This document shows positions 7,609-15,456 of a DNA stretch of 33,164 bases, piece after piece (within the stretch, counting starts at the first letter, position 1; each line of letters starts with the position of its first letter). The translations under genes were made by a program, and so were the position numbers. The notes under the pieces are model-generated. The model did no database searches. It had not been told where the DNA came from and was given only the letters and a program-made list of their open reading frames with translations. This stretch comes from Vibrio sp. UBA2441 (GTDB taxonomy: Bacteria > Pseudomonadota > Gammaproteobacteria > Enterobacterales > Vibrionaceae), in the NCBI GenBank assembly GCA_002342685.1, contig DDQN01000090.1, positions 1 to 33,164 of the forward strand. The letters run 5' to 3'.

Positions 7609-7860
7609 ATGGCAATCAAAAAACCAGAAAACATGACATTTGAAGCAACTCTGGATGAACTCGATTCTCTTGTAGAGCAGCTCGAAAATGGAGATCTTCC
7701 ACTAGAAGATGCGCTAAAAAACTTTGAGCGTGGCATTGCACTTGCGCGCGAGGGACAAGCTAAACTTTCTCAAGCAGAGCAACGAGTCTCTATTTTATTG
7801 AAAAAAGATGACACAGCGGCTCTTACCGAGTTTCAAAACGATCAGTTAAGAGAAGATTAG
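7609..7860 (+). CDS. xseB: Exodeoxyribonuclease VII small subunit
   Basis: Small subunit of exonuclease VII, which degrades single-stranded DNA together with XseA. Its 83 residues (E. coli 80) form the expected two-helix protein: FEATLDELDSLVEQLENGDL (11-30) then ALKNFERGIALAREGQAKL and VSILL. It is the first gene of xseB-ispA-dxs; the stop is 2 nt before the ispA start. The xseB-ispA-dxs order is conserved across gamma-proteobacteria and confirms the call of such a short protein. Confidence 0.95.
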   Translation: MAIKKPENMTFEATLDELDSLVEQLENGDLPLEDALKNFERGIALAREGQAKLSQAEQRVSILLKKDDTAALTEFQNDQLRED

Positions 7861-7862
7861 TC

Positions 7863-8747
7863 ATGAATGCTGTACTTTCTCATTATCAGAAACGAAACCA
7901 TACTGAGTTAGAAGTGTGGCTATCAAGGTTTGAACAACAAGATCAACCTCTGATAAAAGCCATGCGTTATGGTCTGCTATTGGGCGGAAAAAGAGCTCGG
8001 CCTTATCTGGTCTATATCACCGGAGAAATGCTCGGTTGCAATATTGAGTCGCTAGATACACCCGCCTCTGCAATAGAGTGTATTCATGCCTATTCATTGA
8101 TCCACGATGATTTGCCAGCCATGGACGATGATGAGCTACGTCGAGGACAAGCGACTTGTCATATAGAGTTTGATGAAGCAACTGCCGTTCTCACTGGAGA
8201 CGCTCTACAAACACTCGCCTTTACTATTCTTTCAGAAGGGGCGCTTTCAGAGTCGGGAGAACCAAAAAGAATCAAAATGATTCAAACACTGGCTCACGCT
8301 TCAGGTGCAAGTGGCATGTGTATGGGGCAATCACTCGATCTTGCTGCTGAAAACAAGCTCATTTCTCTGGCGGAATTAAAAGCTATCCATCTAAATAAAA
8401 CCGCGGCACTGATTAAAAGTGCAATAACGATGGGCGCTCTCGCTGCTGGCGACAAAGGCGAAGCAGTACTGCCTCAACTTGAAATCTATGCAGATGCCAT
8501 AGGATTAGCATTTCAGGTTCAAGACGACATACTCGATATCATCAGCGATACCGAAACGCTTGGAAAGCCACAAGGCTCAGATCAAGAGCTAAATAAATCA
8601 ACCTATCCTTTACTTTTAGGATTAGATGGCGCAAAGCAAAAAGCACAAACTCTTTTACAAGAAGCACTTCATGCTTTGGACGCGATCCCATACAATACCC
8701 AATTACTCGAAGAGTTCGCCCGATATGTTGTCGAGCGCAAAAACTAA
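7863..8747 (+). CDS. ispA: Farnesyl diphosphate synthase IspA
   Basis: Condenses dimethylallyl and geranyl diphosphate with isopentenyl diphosphate to give farnesyl diphosphate, the precursor of ubiquinone and undecaprenyl phosphate. It has 294 residues. The first aspartate-rich motif DDLPAMDDD is at 82-90 and the second, DDILD, at 221-225. The substrate-binding GGKRARP is at 41-47. The gene is 2 nt after xseB and 20 nt before dxs, so precursor synthesis and chain elongation are co-expressed. Confidence 0.97.
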   Translation: MNAVLSHYQKRNHTELEVWLSRFEQQDQPLIKAMRYGLLLGGKRARPYLVYITGEMLGCNIESLDTPASAIECIHAYSLIHDDLPAMDDDELRRGQATCHIEFDEATAVLTGDALQTLAFTILSEGALSESGEPKRIKMIQTLAHASGASGMCMGQSLDLAAENKLISLAELKAIHLNKTAALIKSAITMGALAAGDKGEAVLPQLEIYADAIGLAFQVQDDILDIISDTETLGKPQGSDQELNKSTYPLLLGLDGAKQKAQTLLQEALHALDAIPYNTQLLEEFARYVVERKN

Positions 8748-8767
8748 CACTATAAGCGCTGAATACT

Positions 8768-10657
8768 ATGACTCTTGATATATCAAAATATCCTACACTA
8801 GCCTTAGCAGATGCTCCTGATGAGCTTCGTTCGCTTCCTAGAGAAATTCTTCCTAAATTATGCGATGAGCTTCGTACTTATTTACTGAATTCAGTAAGCC
8901 AATCTAGTGGTCACTTAGCCTCTGGCTTAGGCACAGTAGAGCTCACAGTCGCTCTACACTACGTCTACAACACACCATTTGATAAATTAGTCTGGGATGT
9001 TGGCCACCAGGCCTACCCACATAAAATCCTGACTGGTCGAAGAGATCAACTGCCGACCATACGTCAAAAAGGCGGGTTACATCCATTCCCGTGGCGCGAA
9101 GAGAGCGAGTACGACGTACTTTCTGTCGGTCATTCATCCACATCGATCAGTGCTGCCCTTGGCCTTGCTATTTGCGCAGGTAAAGAAGGCAAAGAACGGA
9201 AAGTTGTTAGCGTAATCGGTGATGGTGCTATTACCGCCGGAATGGCATTTGAAGCGATGAACCATGCCGGCGATATTCATCCTGATATGTTGGTTATTCT
9301 AAACGACAACGAAATGTCTATATCAGAAAATGTTGGTGCCTTAAATAACCACCTAGCGCAAGTATTGTCGGGAAGCCTGTACACCTCTATCCGAGAAGGT
9401 GGTAAAAAAGTACTTTCAGGAGTGCCACCAATTAAAGAATTGGTTCGCCGCACCGAAGAACACTTAAAAGGCATGGTAATTCCTGGAACCATGTTTGAAG
9501 AGCTGGGCTTTAATTATATAGGTCCCGTAGACGGACACGATGTAAACGAACTGGTTAAAACCCTTAAGAACATGCGTGAACTAAAAGGTCCTCAGTTCTT
9601 ACATATCATGACTAAAAAAGGTAAAGGCTACGAGCCCGCCGAGAAAGACCCTATAGGCTATCACGGTGTACCTAAGTTTGATCCTAATGAAAGCAGCTTG
9701 CCTAAGAGCAATGGCAGCAAACCCTCTTTTTCTAAAGTTTTCGGCGACTTCCTTTGTGATATGGCAGCGCAAGACCCTAAACTAATGGCAGTTACCCCTG
9801 CCATGCGTGAAGGGTCAGGTATGGTTCGTTTTTCAAAAGAGCACCCGGATCAATACTTTGATGTGGCCATTGCAGAGCAACATGCAGTGACATTGGCTAC
9901 AGGTATGGCCATTGCTGGCAATAATCCCATCGTCGCTATTTATTCAACGTTCCTTCAACGCGGTTATGACCAGCTCATCCATGATGTCGCGATTATGAAT
10001 TTACCGGTTATGTTTGCCATTGACCGAGCAGGTATTGTTGGTGCCGATGGACAAACTCACCAAGGTGCATTCGATTTAAGCTTCATGCGCTGCATACCAA
10101 ACATGGTCATCATGGCCCCAAGTAACGAAAATGAGTGCCGCCAAATGCTATATACCGGGCATAAGCATTCAGGCCCAAGTGCTGTTCGCTACCCAAGAGG
10201 TACCAGCATTGGTGCAAAAATCCACCATGAAATGACCGAGTTAGAAATTGGCAAAGGCCAAATAGTTCGTAATGGTGGGCAAACCCCATCAGAGCATGAC
10301 TCAAAAATTGCAATTCTAAGTTTCGGTACCATGCTGGAAAGCAGCTTAGTGGCTGCTGAAGCTTTAGATGCCACTGTTGCAGACATGCGCTTTGTCAAAC
10401 CTCTGGATGAAGAGCTGATACATAAGTTAGCCACAGAACATGACATTTTCGTCACCGTGGAGGAAAACGTGATTGCAGGTGGAGCCGGGGCTGGAGTGGT
10501 TGAGTTTATGATGAAAGAAAAACTCATCAAGCCTGTATTGAACTTAGGCCTGCCAGATAAATTTATTGCTCAAGGCTCTCAAGAAGAGATGCTGGAAGAA
10601 CTCGGTTTAGATGCTAATGGCATTGAACTGTCGATAAAAAAATATATTCAAAAATAA
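8768..10657 (+). CDS. dxs: 1-deoxy-D-xylulose-5-phosphate synthase
   Basis: First enzyme of the MEP isoprenoid pathway. It joins pyruvate and glyceraldehyde 3-phosphate to DXP using thiamine diphosphate; DXP also feeds thiamine and pyridoxal synthesis. It has 629 residues (E. coli 620). Visible motifs are H49 in SSGHLASGLG, the ThDP/Mg motif GDG (151-153) with NDNEMS starting at 179, and the catalytic glutamate in AIAEQHAVT. The transketolase-like C-terminal domain contains PSAVRYPRG. The Shine-Dalgarno is weak, which suggests coupling to ispA. A good terminator follows. Confidence 0.98.
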   Translation: MTLDISKYPTLALADAPDELRSLPREILPKLCDELRTYLLNSVSQSSGHLASGLGTVELTVALHYVYNTPFDKLVWDVGHQAYPHKILTGRRDQLPTIRQKGGLHPFPWREESEYDVLSVGHSSTSISAALGLAICAGKEGKERKVVSVIGDGAITAGMAFEAMNHAGDIHPDMLVILNDNEMSISENVGALNNHLAQVLSGSLYTSIREGGKKVLSGVPPIKELVRRTEEHLKGMVIPGTMFEELGFNYIGPVDGHDVNELVKTLKNMRELKGPQFLHIMTKKGKGYEPAEKDPIGYHGVPKFDPNESSLPKSNGSKPSFSKVFGDFLCDMAAQDPKLMAVTPAMREGSGMVRFSKEHPDQYFDVAIAEQHAVTLATGMAIAGNNPIVAIYSTFLQRGYDQLIHDVAIMNLPVMFAIDRAGIVGADGQTHQGAFDLSFMRCIPNMVIMAPSNENECRQMLYTGHKHSGPSAVRYPRGTSIGAKIHHEMTELEIGKGQIVRNGGQTPSEHDSKIAILSFGTMLESSLVAAEALDATVADMRFVKPLDEELIHKLATEHDIFVTVEENVIAGGAGAGVVEFMMKEKLIKPVLNLGLPDKFIAQGSQEEMLEELGLDANGIELSIKKYIQK

Positions 10658-10670
10658 TCACTACCTCTTT

Positions 10671-10707
10671 AAAGCCTCAGTTAAATTTATTTTACTGAGG
10701 CTTTTTT
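10671..10707 (+). terminator. xseB-ispA-dxs terminator
   Basis: AAAGCCTCAGT (10671-10681) pairs with ACTGAGGCTTT (10694-10704), followed by T residues. It lies 14 bp past the dxs stop. Confidence 0.93.
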
Positions 10708-10751
10708 ATACGTTATATCCTAATAATCTATGTTTATTGGTGGTTCAGTTA

Positions 10752-11519
10752 ATGAAATTCCTAACAACTATTGTACTGCTCTGCGCTGGTATCACACAGG
10801 TATTTGCGAGCGAAAATATACTGATAAAAATGCAGCCTCCACAATCCAAACAAGAGAGACTGGCGGCTGAAGAGATACGTCAAAGTAACATTAACTCGTT
10901 ACTTGTCGACTTGTCAGACCGTACATTTCCTTTCAGTAAAACGTTAAACATATACTATGGTGGTGACGAAGGGCCACTGTATGATCCTAACTCTCATACC
11001 ATTCATATTCCTTATCAGTTCTATATCGAGTCTCATCATCACTTTACTAGAAATGATTACGAGAAAAAGTATGGTAAATCAGCCAAAGATGGCGCTATAG
11101 ATACGCTACTACACACCCTATTGCACGAAGCTGGTCATGCTTATATTTCGGACCAGAATATCCCTGTACTTGGTAAGGAAGAAGATGCCGTTGATAACTT
11201 CGCCTCCATCGTTTTACTCAACTATGTCGACTCTGGTGATGATATAGCGATAAGTGCCGCAGATATGTTCGCTTTCGAATCAGACAACCGACCTGATTAT
11301 TATGACTTTGGCGAGTATATTGATGAACACAGTTTTGACTTACAACGGTACTTTTCAACGCTATGCTTAGTTTATGGTAGTGACCCAGATAAATACGACT
11401 ATCTGCTGGATGAAGTTGAGAGGGATTACTTAAAAGACAGAAAAGATTTTTGCGTGAGCAACTTTGATGTTATCAATGAGAACTGGCATTTTCACTTAGA
11501 AGCGACCAACCCAAAATAA
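10752..11519 (+). CDS. Secreted DUF4344 putative zinc metallopeptidase
   Basis: Predicted periplasmic or exported protein of 255 residues. A signal peptide is clear: MKFLTTIVLLCAGITQVFAS with likely cleavage near residue 20. The zinc motif HEAGH is at 125-129, followed by the DUF4344-type EEDAVDNFA (143-151) and a C-terminal YFSTLCLVYGSDP segment. Those three elements together are what I recognise as DUF4344. No substrate is known to me. The frame opens at a TTG five codons earlier, but the ATG at 10752 gives a normal signal peptide. It sits alone after the dxs terminator and converges on pgpA, in the gap between dxs and the pgpA-thiL-nusB block, where E. coli carries a different gene. It may be a lineage-specific insertion. 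Confidence 0.8.
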   Translation: MKFLTTIVLLCAGITQVFASENILIKMQPPQSKQERLAAEEIRQSNINSLLVDLSDRTFPFSKTLNIYYGGDEGPLYDPNSHTIHIPYQFYIESHHHFTRNDYEKKYGKSAKDGAIDTLLHTLLHEAGHAYISDQNIPVLGKEEDAVDNFASIVLLNYVDSGDDIAISAADMFAFESDNRPDYYDFGEYIDEHSFDLQRYFSTLCLVYGSDPDKYDYLLDEVERDYLKDRKDFCVSNFDVINENWHFHLEATNPK

Positions 11520-11547
11520 GCTCACCTTATTTGATCGACTGACACAT

Positions 11548-11573
11548 ATGGAGTCAGCATAAGCCGACTCCAT
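11548..11573. repeat. Hairpin between convergent genes
   Basis: ATGGAGTC / GACTCCAT, a perfect 8-bp inverted repeat with a 10-nt loop, between the DUF4344 gene and pgpA. There is no T-tract on either side, so termination is uncertain. Confidence 0.6.
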
Positions 11574-11586
11574 TGACAACCTGTCA

Positions 11587-12090
11587 CTACATCAACCAGC
11601 CCGCGTATTTACCTACAAAATACAGTGCAATACCAGCCATTAAACCAGCGACAATATCGTCGATCATAATACCTAAACCACCATGAACACGCTTATCCAG
11701 CCAACCGATAGGCCATGGCTTTACCATGTCAAAAAACCGGAACAACACAAAACCAGTCACAACCCATTTCCATTCTGTAACGGGCAGGTTAAGTATGGGC
11801 ACAATACTCATGGTTATCCAAAAACCAGCAAATTCATCCCAAACAATTGAGCCGTGGTCATGTACCCCCATATCATCAGAGGTGACCTGACATATTTTAA
11901 CACCCAGAATACAGGCAATCACAACCACCAAAAAGTAAACCGGGACCGGTGCCTGAACCAGAAGTAAATACAAAGGTACTGATGCCAATGTCCCCATGGT
12001 TCCCGGAATAATTGGAGACAAGCCGCTACCAAAACCGGTAGCTAGAAGGTGCCAGATATTAGATAAAGAAATTCGCTCTAATGGGTTCAT
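11587..12090 (-). CDS. pgpA: Phosphatidylglycerophosphatase A
   Basis: Membrane phosphatase that converts phosphatidylglycerophosphate to phosphatidylglycerol. It has 167 residues (E. coli 172) and several hydrophobic segments. Family signatures visible are GLSPIIPGTMGTLASVPLY (about 21-39), WDEFAGFW, the FRFFDMVKPWPI segment and DKRVHGGLGIMIDDIVAG near the C terminus. Its ATG overlaps the thiL stop by four bases (ATGA), indicating translational coupling. The thiL-pgpA pair is conserved in E. coli. Confidence 0.95.
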   Translation of the reverse strand: MNPLERISLSNIWHLLATGFGSGLSPIIPGTMGTLASVPLYLLLVQAPVPVYFLVVVIACILGVKICQVTSDDMGVHDHGSIVWDEFAGFWITMSIVPILNLPVTEWKWVVTGFVLFRFFDMVKPWPIGWLDKRVHGGLGIMIDDIVAGLMAGIALYFVGKYAGWLM

Positions 12091-13061
12091 TTTTCTGCCT
12101 TAAAGTGGTCAAAACCACCTAGCTGCCAATCAAGTTTTCTTCCGTCCCGAACCAGCTCAAATTTACCTTGAGGACGTATCTGACCTATACAAGTCACCTT
12201 AGTGCCGATGTGAGATAAGCTGCTCTCAATAGTACCTTTATTTGCTTCTGGCACAGTAAAACACAGTTCATACTCTTCGCCACTGGTTAAGGCCATTTTT
12301 TGTGCTTTTTCTCTATCATCACAAAAATCTATCAGAGCATTTGAAAGCGGTAAATTACTTACCTCAATACTAGCGCCAACCTTTGACTGAGTTAAGATAT
12401 GTTGAAGATCAGAGACAAGGCCATCAGATATATCAATACAGGAAGAAGCGATATTAAGTAAGGCCTGACCAGCCAGAATTCTCGGTGTCGAAAGGTAATG
12501 CTCTGTTTCTAATTGCTTAGCATAAGGCTTACTTCGCAGCTCTTCATTCAAGATAACTTGTAAACCCGCTTTACTGTCTCCGAGATCGCCAGTCACGTAA
12601 ATCCAGTCACCAACTTCAGCCCCATTACGACAAAGCGCTTTATTATCTGGCACAAAACCCTGAACCGTCAAAGTAATACTCAACGGTCCCTTGGTCGTGT
12701 CCCCACCAACCAATTGAATGCTGAAGTAATCAGCAAGCTGAAAAAAAGAATCGCTAAATGCTTTTAGCCATTCGTCATCTTGCTCAGGCAAGGTCAACGC
12801 TAATGAAGCCCATGCAGGGGTTGCTCCCATAGCCGCCAAGTCACTCAAGTTGGAAGACAACGCTTTGTGAGCTACCCAGGCAGGGTTTGCATCAATAAGG
12901 AAATGAGTGCCTGCGACCATAGTGTCGGTCGTTATAGCAATGCGTGTATTGTTTTGTGCTTTAACTAAAGCACAATCATCACCGACGGATAGCAGTACAT
13001 CTTTACGCTGGCTCTGGCGATTAGAAAAGTATTTCTCAATTAGGCTAAATTCACCGGACAT
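12087..13061 (-). CDS. thiL: Thiamine-monophosphate kinase
   Basis: Phosphorylates thiamine monophosphate to thiamine diphosphate, the last step of cofactor synthesis. It belongs to the PurM/ThiL ATP-binding superfamily. It has 324 residues (E. coli 325). Motifs: N-terminal GEFSLIEKYF, Mg/ATP-binding VGDDCALV (about 26-33), TTDTMVAGTHF, and NLSDLAAMGATP with WVTGDLGDSKAGL-type loops; IDISDGLVSDL lies in the C-terminal half. It is separated from nusB by a terminator and a heptamer array, so it is partly uncoupled from the riboflavin operon. The product DXP of Dxs is also a thiamine precursor. Confidence 0.96.
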   Translation of the reverse strand: MSGEFSLIEKYFSNRQSQRKDVLLSVGDDCALVKAQNNTRIAITTDTMVAGTHFLIDANPAWVAHKALSSNLSDLAAMGATPAWASLALTLPEQDDEWLKAFSDSFFQLADYFSIQLVGGDTTKGPLSITLTVQGFVPDNKALCRNGAEVGDWIYVTGDLGDSKAGLQVILNEELRSKPYAKQLETEHYLSTPRILAGQALLNIASSCIDISDGLVSDLQHILTQSKVGASIEVSNLPLSNALIDFCDDREKAQKMALTSGEEYELCFTVPEANKGTIESSLSHIGTKVTCIGQIRPQGKFELVRDGRKLDWQLGGFDHFKAEK

Positions 13062-13084
13062 AGAATAGGCTTAATGTTGAAGGT

Positions 13085-13127
13085 TACGGGCTACCGGATT
13101 ACCGGTTACCGGTTACCGGTTACCGAA
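13085..13127. repeat. TACCGGT heptanucleotide array
   Basis: Units TACGGGC (13085-13091), TACCGGA (13092-13098), one inserted T, then TACCGGT three times (13100-13120) and TACCGAA (13121-13127). Each full unit contains the self-complementary hexamer ACCGGT, so the array can also fold on itself. It lies between the nusB terminator and the thiL start. Confidence 0.9.
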
Positions 13128-13142
13128 TTTGTTTACTAAGCT

Positions 13143-13177
13143 AAAACAAAATAAGGTCAGCAAATGCCGACCTTATT
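13143..13177 (-). terminator. Riboflavin operon terminator after nusB
   Basis: On the minus strand AATAAGGTC / GACCTTATT (9 bp) with a 10-nt loop that has inner GC pairing, then TTTGTTTT. It begins 12 bp past the nusB stop. Confidence 0.9.
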
Positions 13178-13189
13178 CATTAAATCAAA

Positions 13190-13660
13190 TTATTTTCTTT
13201 TGCGAACATGTGGTGCAGCTTTATCCAGCACCCCGTTAACAAATTTATGACTATCCTCGGCGGCAAAAACTTTAGCCAACTCTATCGCCTCGTTAATAAC
13301 CACTTTATAAGGTACATCATCACGACGAGTCATTTCATACATAGCTAGTCGAAGTAGAGCTAACTCCATCATGTCTAAGTCTTGCATAGGGCGAGACAAA
13401 TAAGGACGAAGTTTGCTGTCTAGTTCAATGTGGCTAAGTACAACACCAGTTAATAGATCACGGAAGTAAGCTACGTCTGTTTCCGGTGCGACAAGTGAAG
13501 GTTCATTTTCATGATGCTCTTCTTCGTCGTACTTATCACCAGATAAGAACTGTTCTTCAAGTGTGGCAACATTTTCTTTAGTTACTTGCCATGAATAAAT
13601 TGCTTGCAAAGCAAATTGACGTGCATTACGACGTGCGGCTGGTTTCACTCTGGCCCCCAT
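13190..13660 (-). CDS. nusB: Transcription antitermination factor NusB
   Basis: Binds boxA RNA with NusE (S10) in the antitermination complex on rRNA operons. It is 156 residues long, against 139 in E. coli. The surplus is mainly an acidic insertion at about residues 40-62 (DKYDEEEHHENEPS), located in a loop between helices. Conserved parts: the N-terminal RNA-binding ARRNARQFALQAIYSWQ, then LRPYLSRPMQDLDMMELALLRLA and VPYKVVINEAIELAKVF, ending KFVNGVLDKAAP. Its ATG shares one base with the ribH stop (TAATG). It is the last gene before the terminator. Confidence 0.97.
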   Translation of the reverse strand: MGARVKPAARRNARQFALQAIYSWQVTKENVATLEEQFLSGDKYDEEEHHENEPSLVAPETDVAYFRDLLTGVVLSHIELDSKLRPYLSRPMQDLDMMELALLRLAMYEMTRRDDVPYKVVINEAIELAKVFAAEDSHKFVNGVLDKAAPHVRKRK

Positions 13661-14130
13661 TAGGAATCGATTTCTGAAAGAACGTTGATCATTTCTAGTG
13701 CGCTCAGTGCAGCCTCTGCACCTTTATTACCAGCCTTGGTTCCGGCGCGTTCTATGGCTTGATCAATCGTATCAACGGTTAGTACACCAAATGCTACTGG
13801 AATACTGAACTCCAGAGAAACTTGAGCCAAACCTTTGTTACATTCACTGCATACATAGTCAAAGTGTGGTGTACCACCACGAATCACTGAACCTAAAGAT
13901 ACAATGGCATCAAACTTGTTGGTTTTAGCAACACGCTGAGCAACTAAAGGTAGTTCTACTGCACCTGGGCAGCGAACAACCGTAATGTTATCTTCATTAA
14001 CTTGTCCATGACGCTTTAAAGTGTCGATAGCACCAGAAAGTAAACTTTCATTTATAAAGCTATTGAAACGAGAAATAACGATAGCAATTTTTGCATTTGG
14101 AGCTGGGAATCCACCCTCGATCACTTTCAT
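13660..14130 (-). CDS. ribH: 6,7-dimethyl-8-ribityllumazine synthase
   Basis: Condenses the pyrimidinedione with dihydroxybutanone phosphate in the penultimate riboflavin step, usually as a 60-mer. From the ATG at 14130 it has 156 residues, the normal length. Motifs: ISRFNSFINESLL, VRCPGAVELPL, SLGSVIRGGTPHFDYVC and the C-terminal AGTKAGNKGAEAALSALEMINV. The frame is open 17 codons further up (GTG at 14181, ATG at 14154). I prefer 14130 because AAGGAAG sits 5 nt upstream and because a likely -10 element overlaps the GTG. The codons just before the start resemble the start itself (MKIVEG versus MKVIEG). Confidence 0.96.
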   Translation of the reverse strand: MKVIEGGFPAPNAKIAIVISRFNSFINESLLSGAIDTLKRHGQVNEDNITVVRCPGAVELPLVAQRVAKTNKFDAIVSLGSVIRGGTPHFDYVCSECNKGLAQVSLEFSIPVAFGVLTVDTIDQAIERAGTKAGNKGAEAALSALEMINVLSEIDS

Positions 14131-14171
14131 AAGACTTCCTTCAACTATTTTCATCAAGTGAGAATCGCCGG

Positions 14172-14180
14172 ATTCTAGCA
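14172..14180 (-). promoter_or_regulatory. Possible ribH-nusB promoter (extended -10)
   Basis: TGC-TAGAAT on the minus strand fits an extended -10 (TGnTATAAT) with one mismatch. No good -35 is present. It would give ribH-nusB their own transcript in addition to read-through from ribBX. Confidence 0.45.
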
Positions 14181-14240
14181 CAAATTTGTGAGCAATATCT
14201 AGGAAAAGTAAGTATTCTTCCCTCTCCGGCGAGTATCAGT

Positions 14241-15353
14241 TTATTCCGTTACGTATTCGACAACTTCCAGACCAAAACCACCCAGAGCGTGATACCGTTT
14301 ATCATTGGAAGAAAGCAGTTTCATTTTGCAAACCCCCATATCTGACAAGATTTGTGAGCCAATTCCGACTCGGCGAGATGTACCTTGTTTTTTGGCCATC
14401 GTCGGTGCCTCACCTTTATCTTGCTGTTCAAACATTTTTACTCTGTGAATAAGCAAATCGGTTGGTTCTTCATGTCCTAAAATAATCAGTACACCACCTT
14501 CTTTGCCAATACGCTTCATTGCCGTATCTAACGTCCAGCTTCTTTCCGCATTGCGGTTAGAACGAAGTAAATCGGTGAAAATATCATGTAAATGAACGCG
14601 CACTAAACACGGCTCATCGGCTGAAATATCTCCCTTACGTAAAGCGTAATGAACTTCATTGTCAATTGTGTCTCGGTAAGTTACTAAGTCAAAATCACCA
14701 AACTCAGTAGGTAACTTACATTCCGCCACTCTTTCAATGGTGGTTTCTGTATTGTTGCGGTATTCAATCAGAGAGGCAATTGTGCCCAGCTTTATATCAT
14801 GTTTCTCAGCGAAGATTTCCAAATCGGGACGGCGCGCCATGGTTCCATCTTCATTTAAGATCTCTACAATAACAGAAGCAGGCTCTAAACCAGCCAAACG
14901 AGCCAAATCACAACCCGCTTCGGTATGACCTGCCCGAGTTAATACACCACCTTCTTGCGCCGCAAGCGGAAAGATATGGCCCGGCTGAACGAGGTCAGCT
15001 GCTTTCGCATCTTTTGCTACTGCAGCCTGAACTGTTACTGCGCGATCTGCCGCCGATATTCCTGTCGTTACACCTTCAGCAGCTTCAATAGATACGGTAA
15101 AGTTAGTGGTATATTGTGCATTATTGTCTTGAACCATTGGAGCAAGACCGAGATCGATACAACGTTCTTTGGTTAGCGTCAGACAAATCAGACCGCGACC
15201 ATGTGTCGCCATAAAGTTAATGGCTTCCGGTGTAATATGTTCAGCGGCCATAATAACGTCGCCTTCATTTTCACGATCTTCGTCATCCATGAGGACAACC
15301 ATTTTTCCTAAACGAATATCTTCGATAATCTCTTGCGGCGTACTAATCGGCAT
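14241..15353 (-). CDS. ribBX: DHBP synthase with degenerate GTP cyclohydrolase II-like domain (RibBX type)
   Basis: The N-terminal half (about 1-205) is 3,4-dihydroxy-2-butanone 4-phosphate synthase, with DDEDRENEGD (23-32), HGRGLICL and RAGHTEAGCDLARLAG, all as in active enzymes. The C-terminal half (about 210-368) aligns by position with GTP cyclohydrolase II. However, where active enzymes have the zinc cysteines and RQEGRGIGL it has VRVHLHDIFTDLLRSNRN and ILGHEEPTDLL, so that activity is almost certainly absent. The RibBX variant is known from other proteobacteria. It is often annotated ribBA or ribB. GTP cyclohydrolase II must come from another gene. Confidence 0.93.
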   Translation of the reverse strand: MPISTPQEIIEDIRLGKMVVLMDDEDRENEGDVIMAAEHITPEAINFMATHGRGLICLTLTKERCIDLGLAPMVQDNNAQYTTNFTVSIEAAEGVTTGISAADRAVTVQAAVAKDAKAADLVQPGHIFPLAAQEGGVLTRAGHTEAGCDLARLAGLEPASVIVEILNEDGTMARRPDLEIFAEKHDIKLGTIASLIEYRNNTETTIERVAECKLPTEFGDFDLVTYRDTIDNEVHYALRKGDISADEPCLVRVHLHDIFTDLLRSNRNAERSWTLDTAMKRIGKEGGVLIILGHEEPTDLLIHRVKMFEQQDKGEAPTMAKKQGTSRRVGIGSQILSDMGVCKMKLLSSNDKRYHALGGFGLEVVEYVTE

Positions 15354-15420
15354 TGTTCATTGTCCTATATTTAGTGAAATCGGGGCTGTCAGAAATTGAC
15401 ACGACATGCACCCATTCTCT

Positions 15421-15456
15421 TTATTATGCAAACTCGTTTTATTATGCAAACCCGTT
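15421..15456. repeat. 18-bp tandem duplication at ribE 3' end
   Basis: Two 18-bp units (15421-15438 and 15439-15456) differ at one base. The unit covers the last codons and stop of ribE; the extra copy lies immediately downstream and carries a second in-frame stop. Confidence 0.9.

Noticed and set aside
10737..10751. TTG start five codons before the DUF4344 ATG
   Set aside because: The added residues would precede a clean signal peptide, and TTG is a rare start.
11548..11573. Calling the hairpin between the DUF4344 gene and pgpA a bidirectional terminator
   Set aside because: No T-tract on either strand; recorded only as an inverted repeat.
15354..15441. Possible FMN riboswitch before ribBX
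   Set aside because: The gap is under 90 bp and has none of the conserved FMN element boxes; the genes are internal to an operon.
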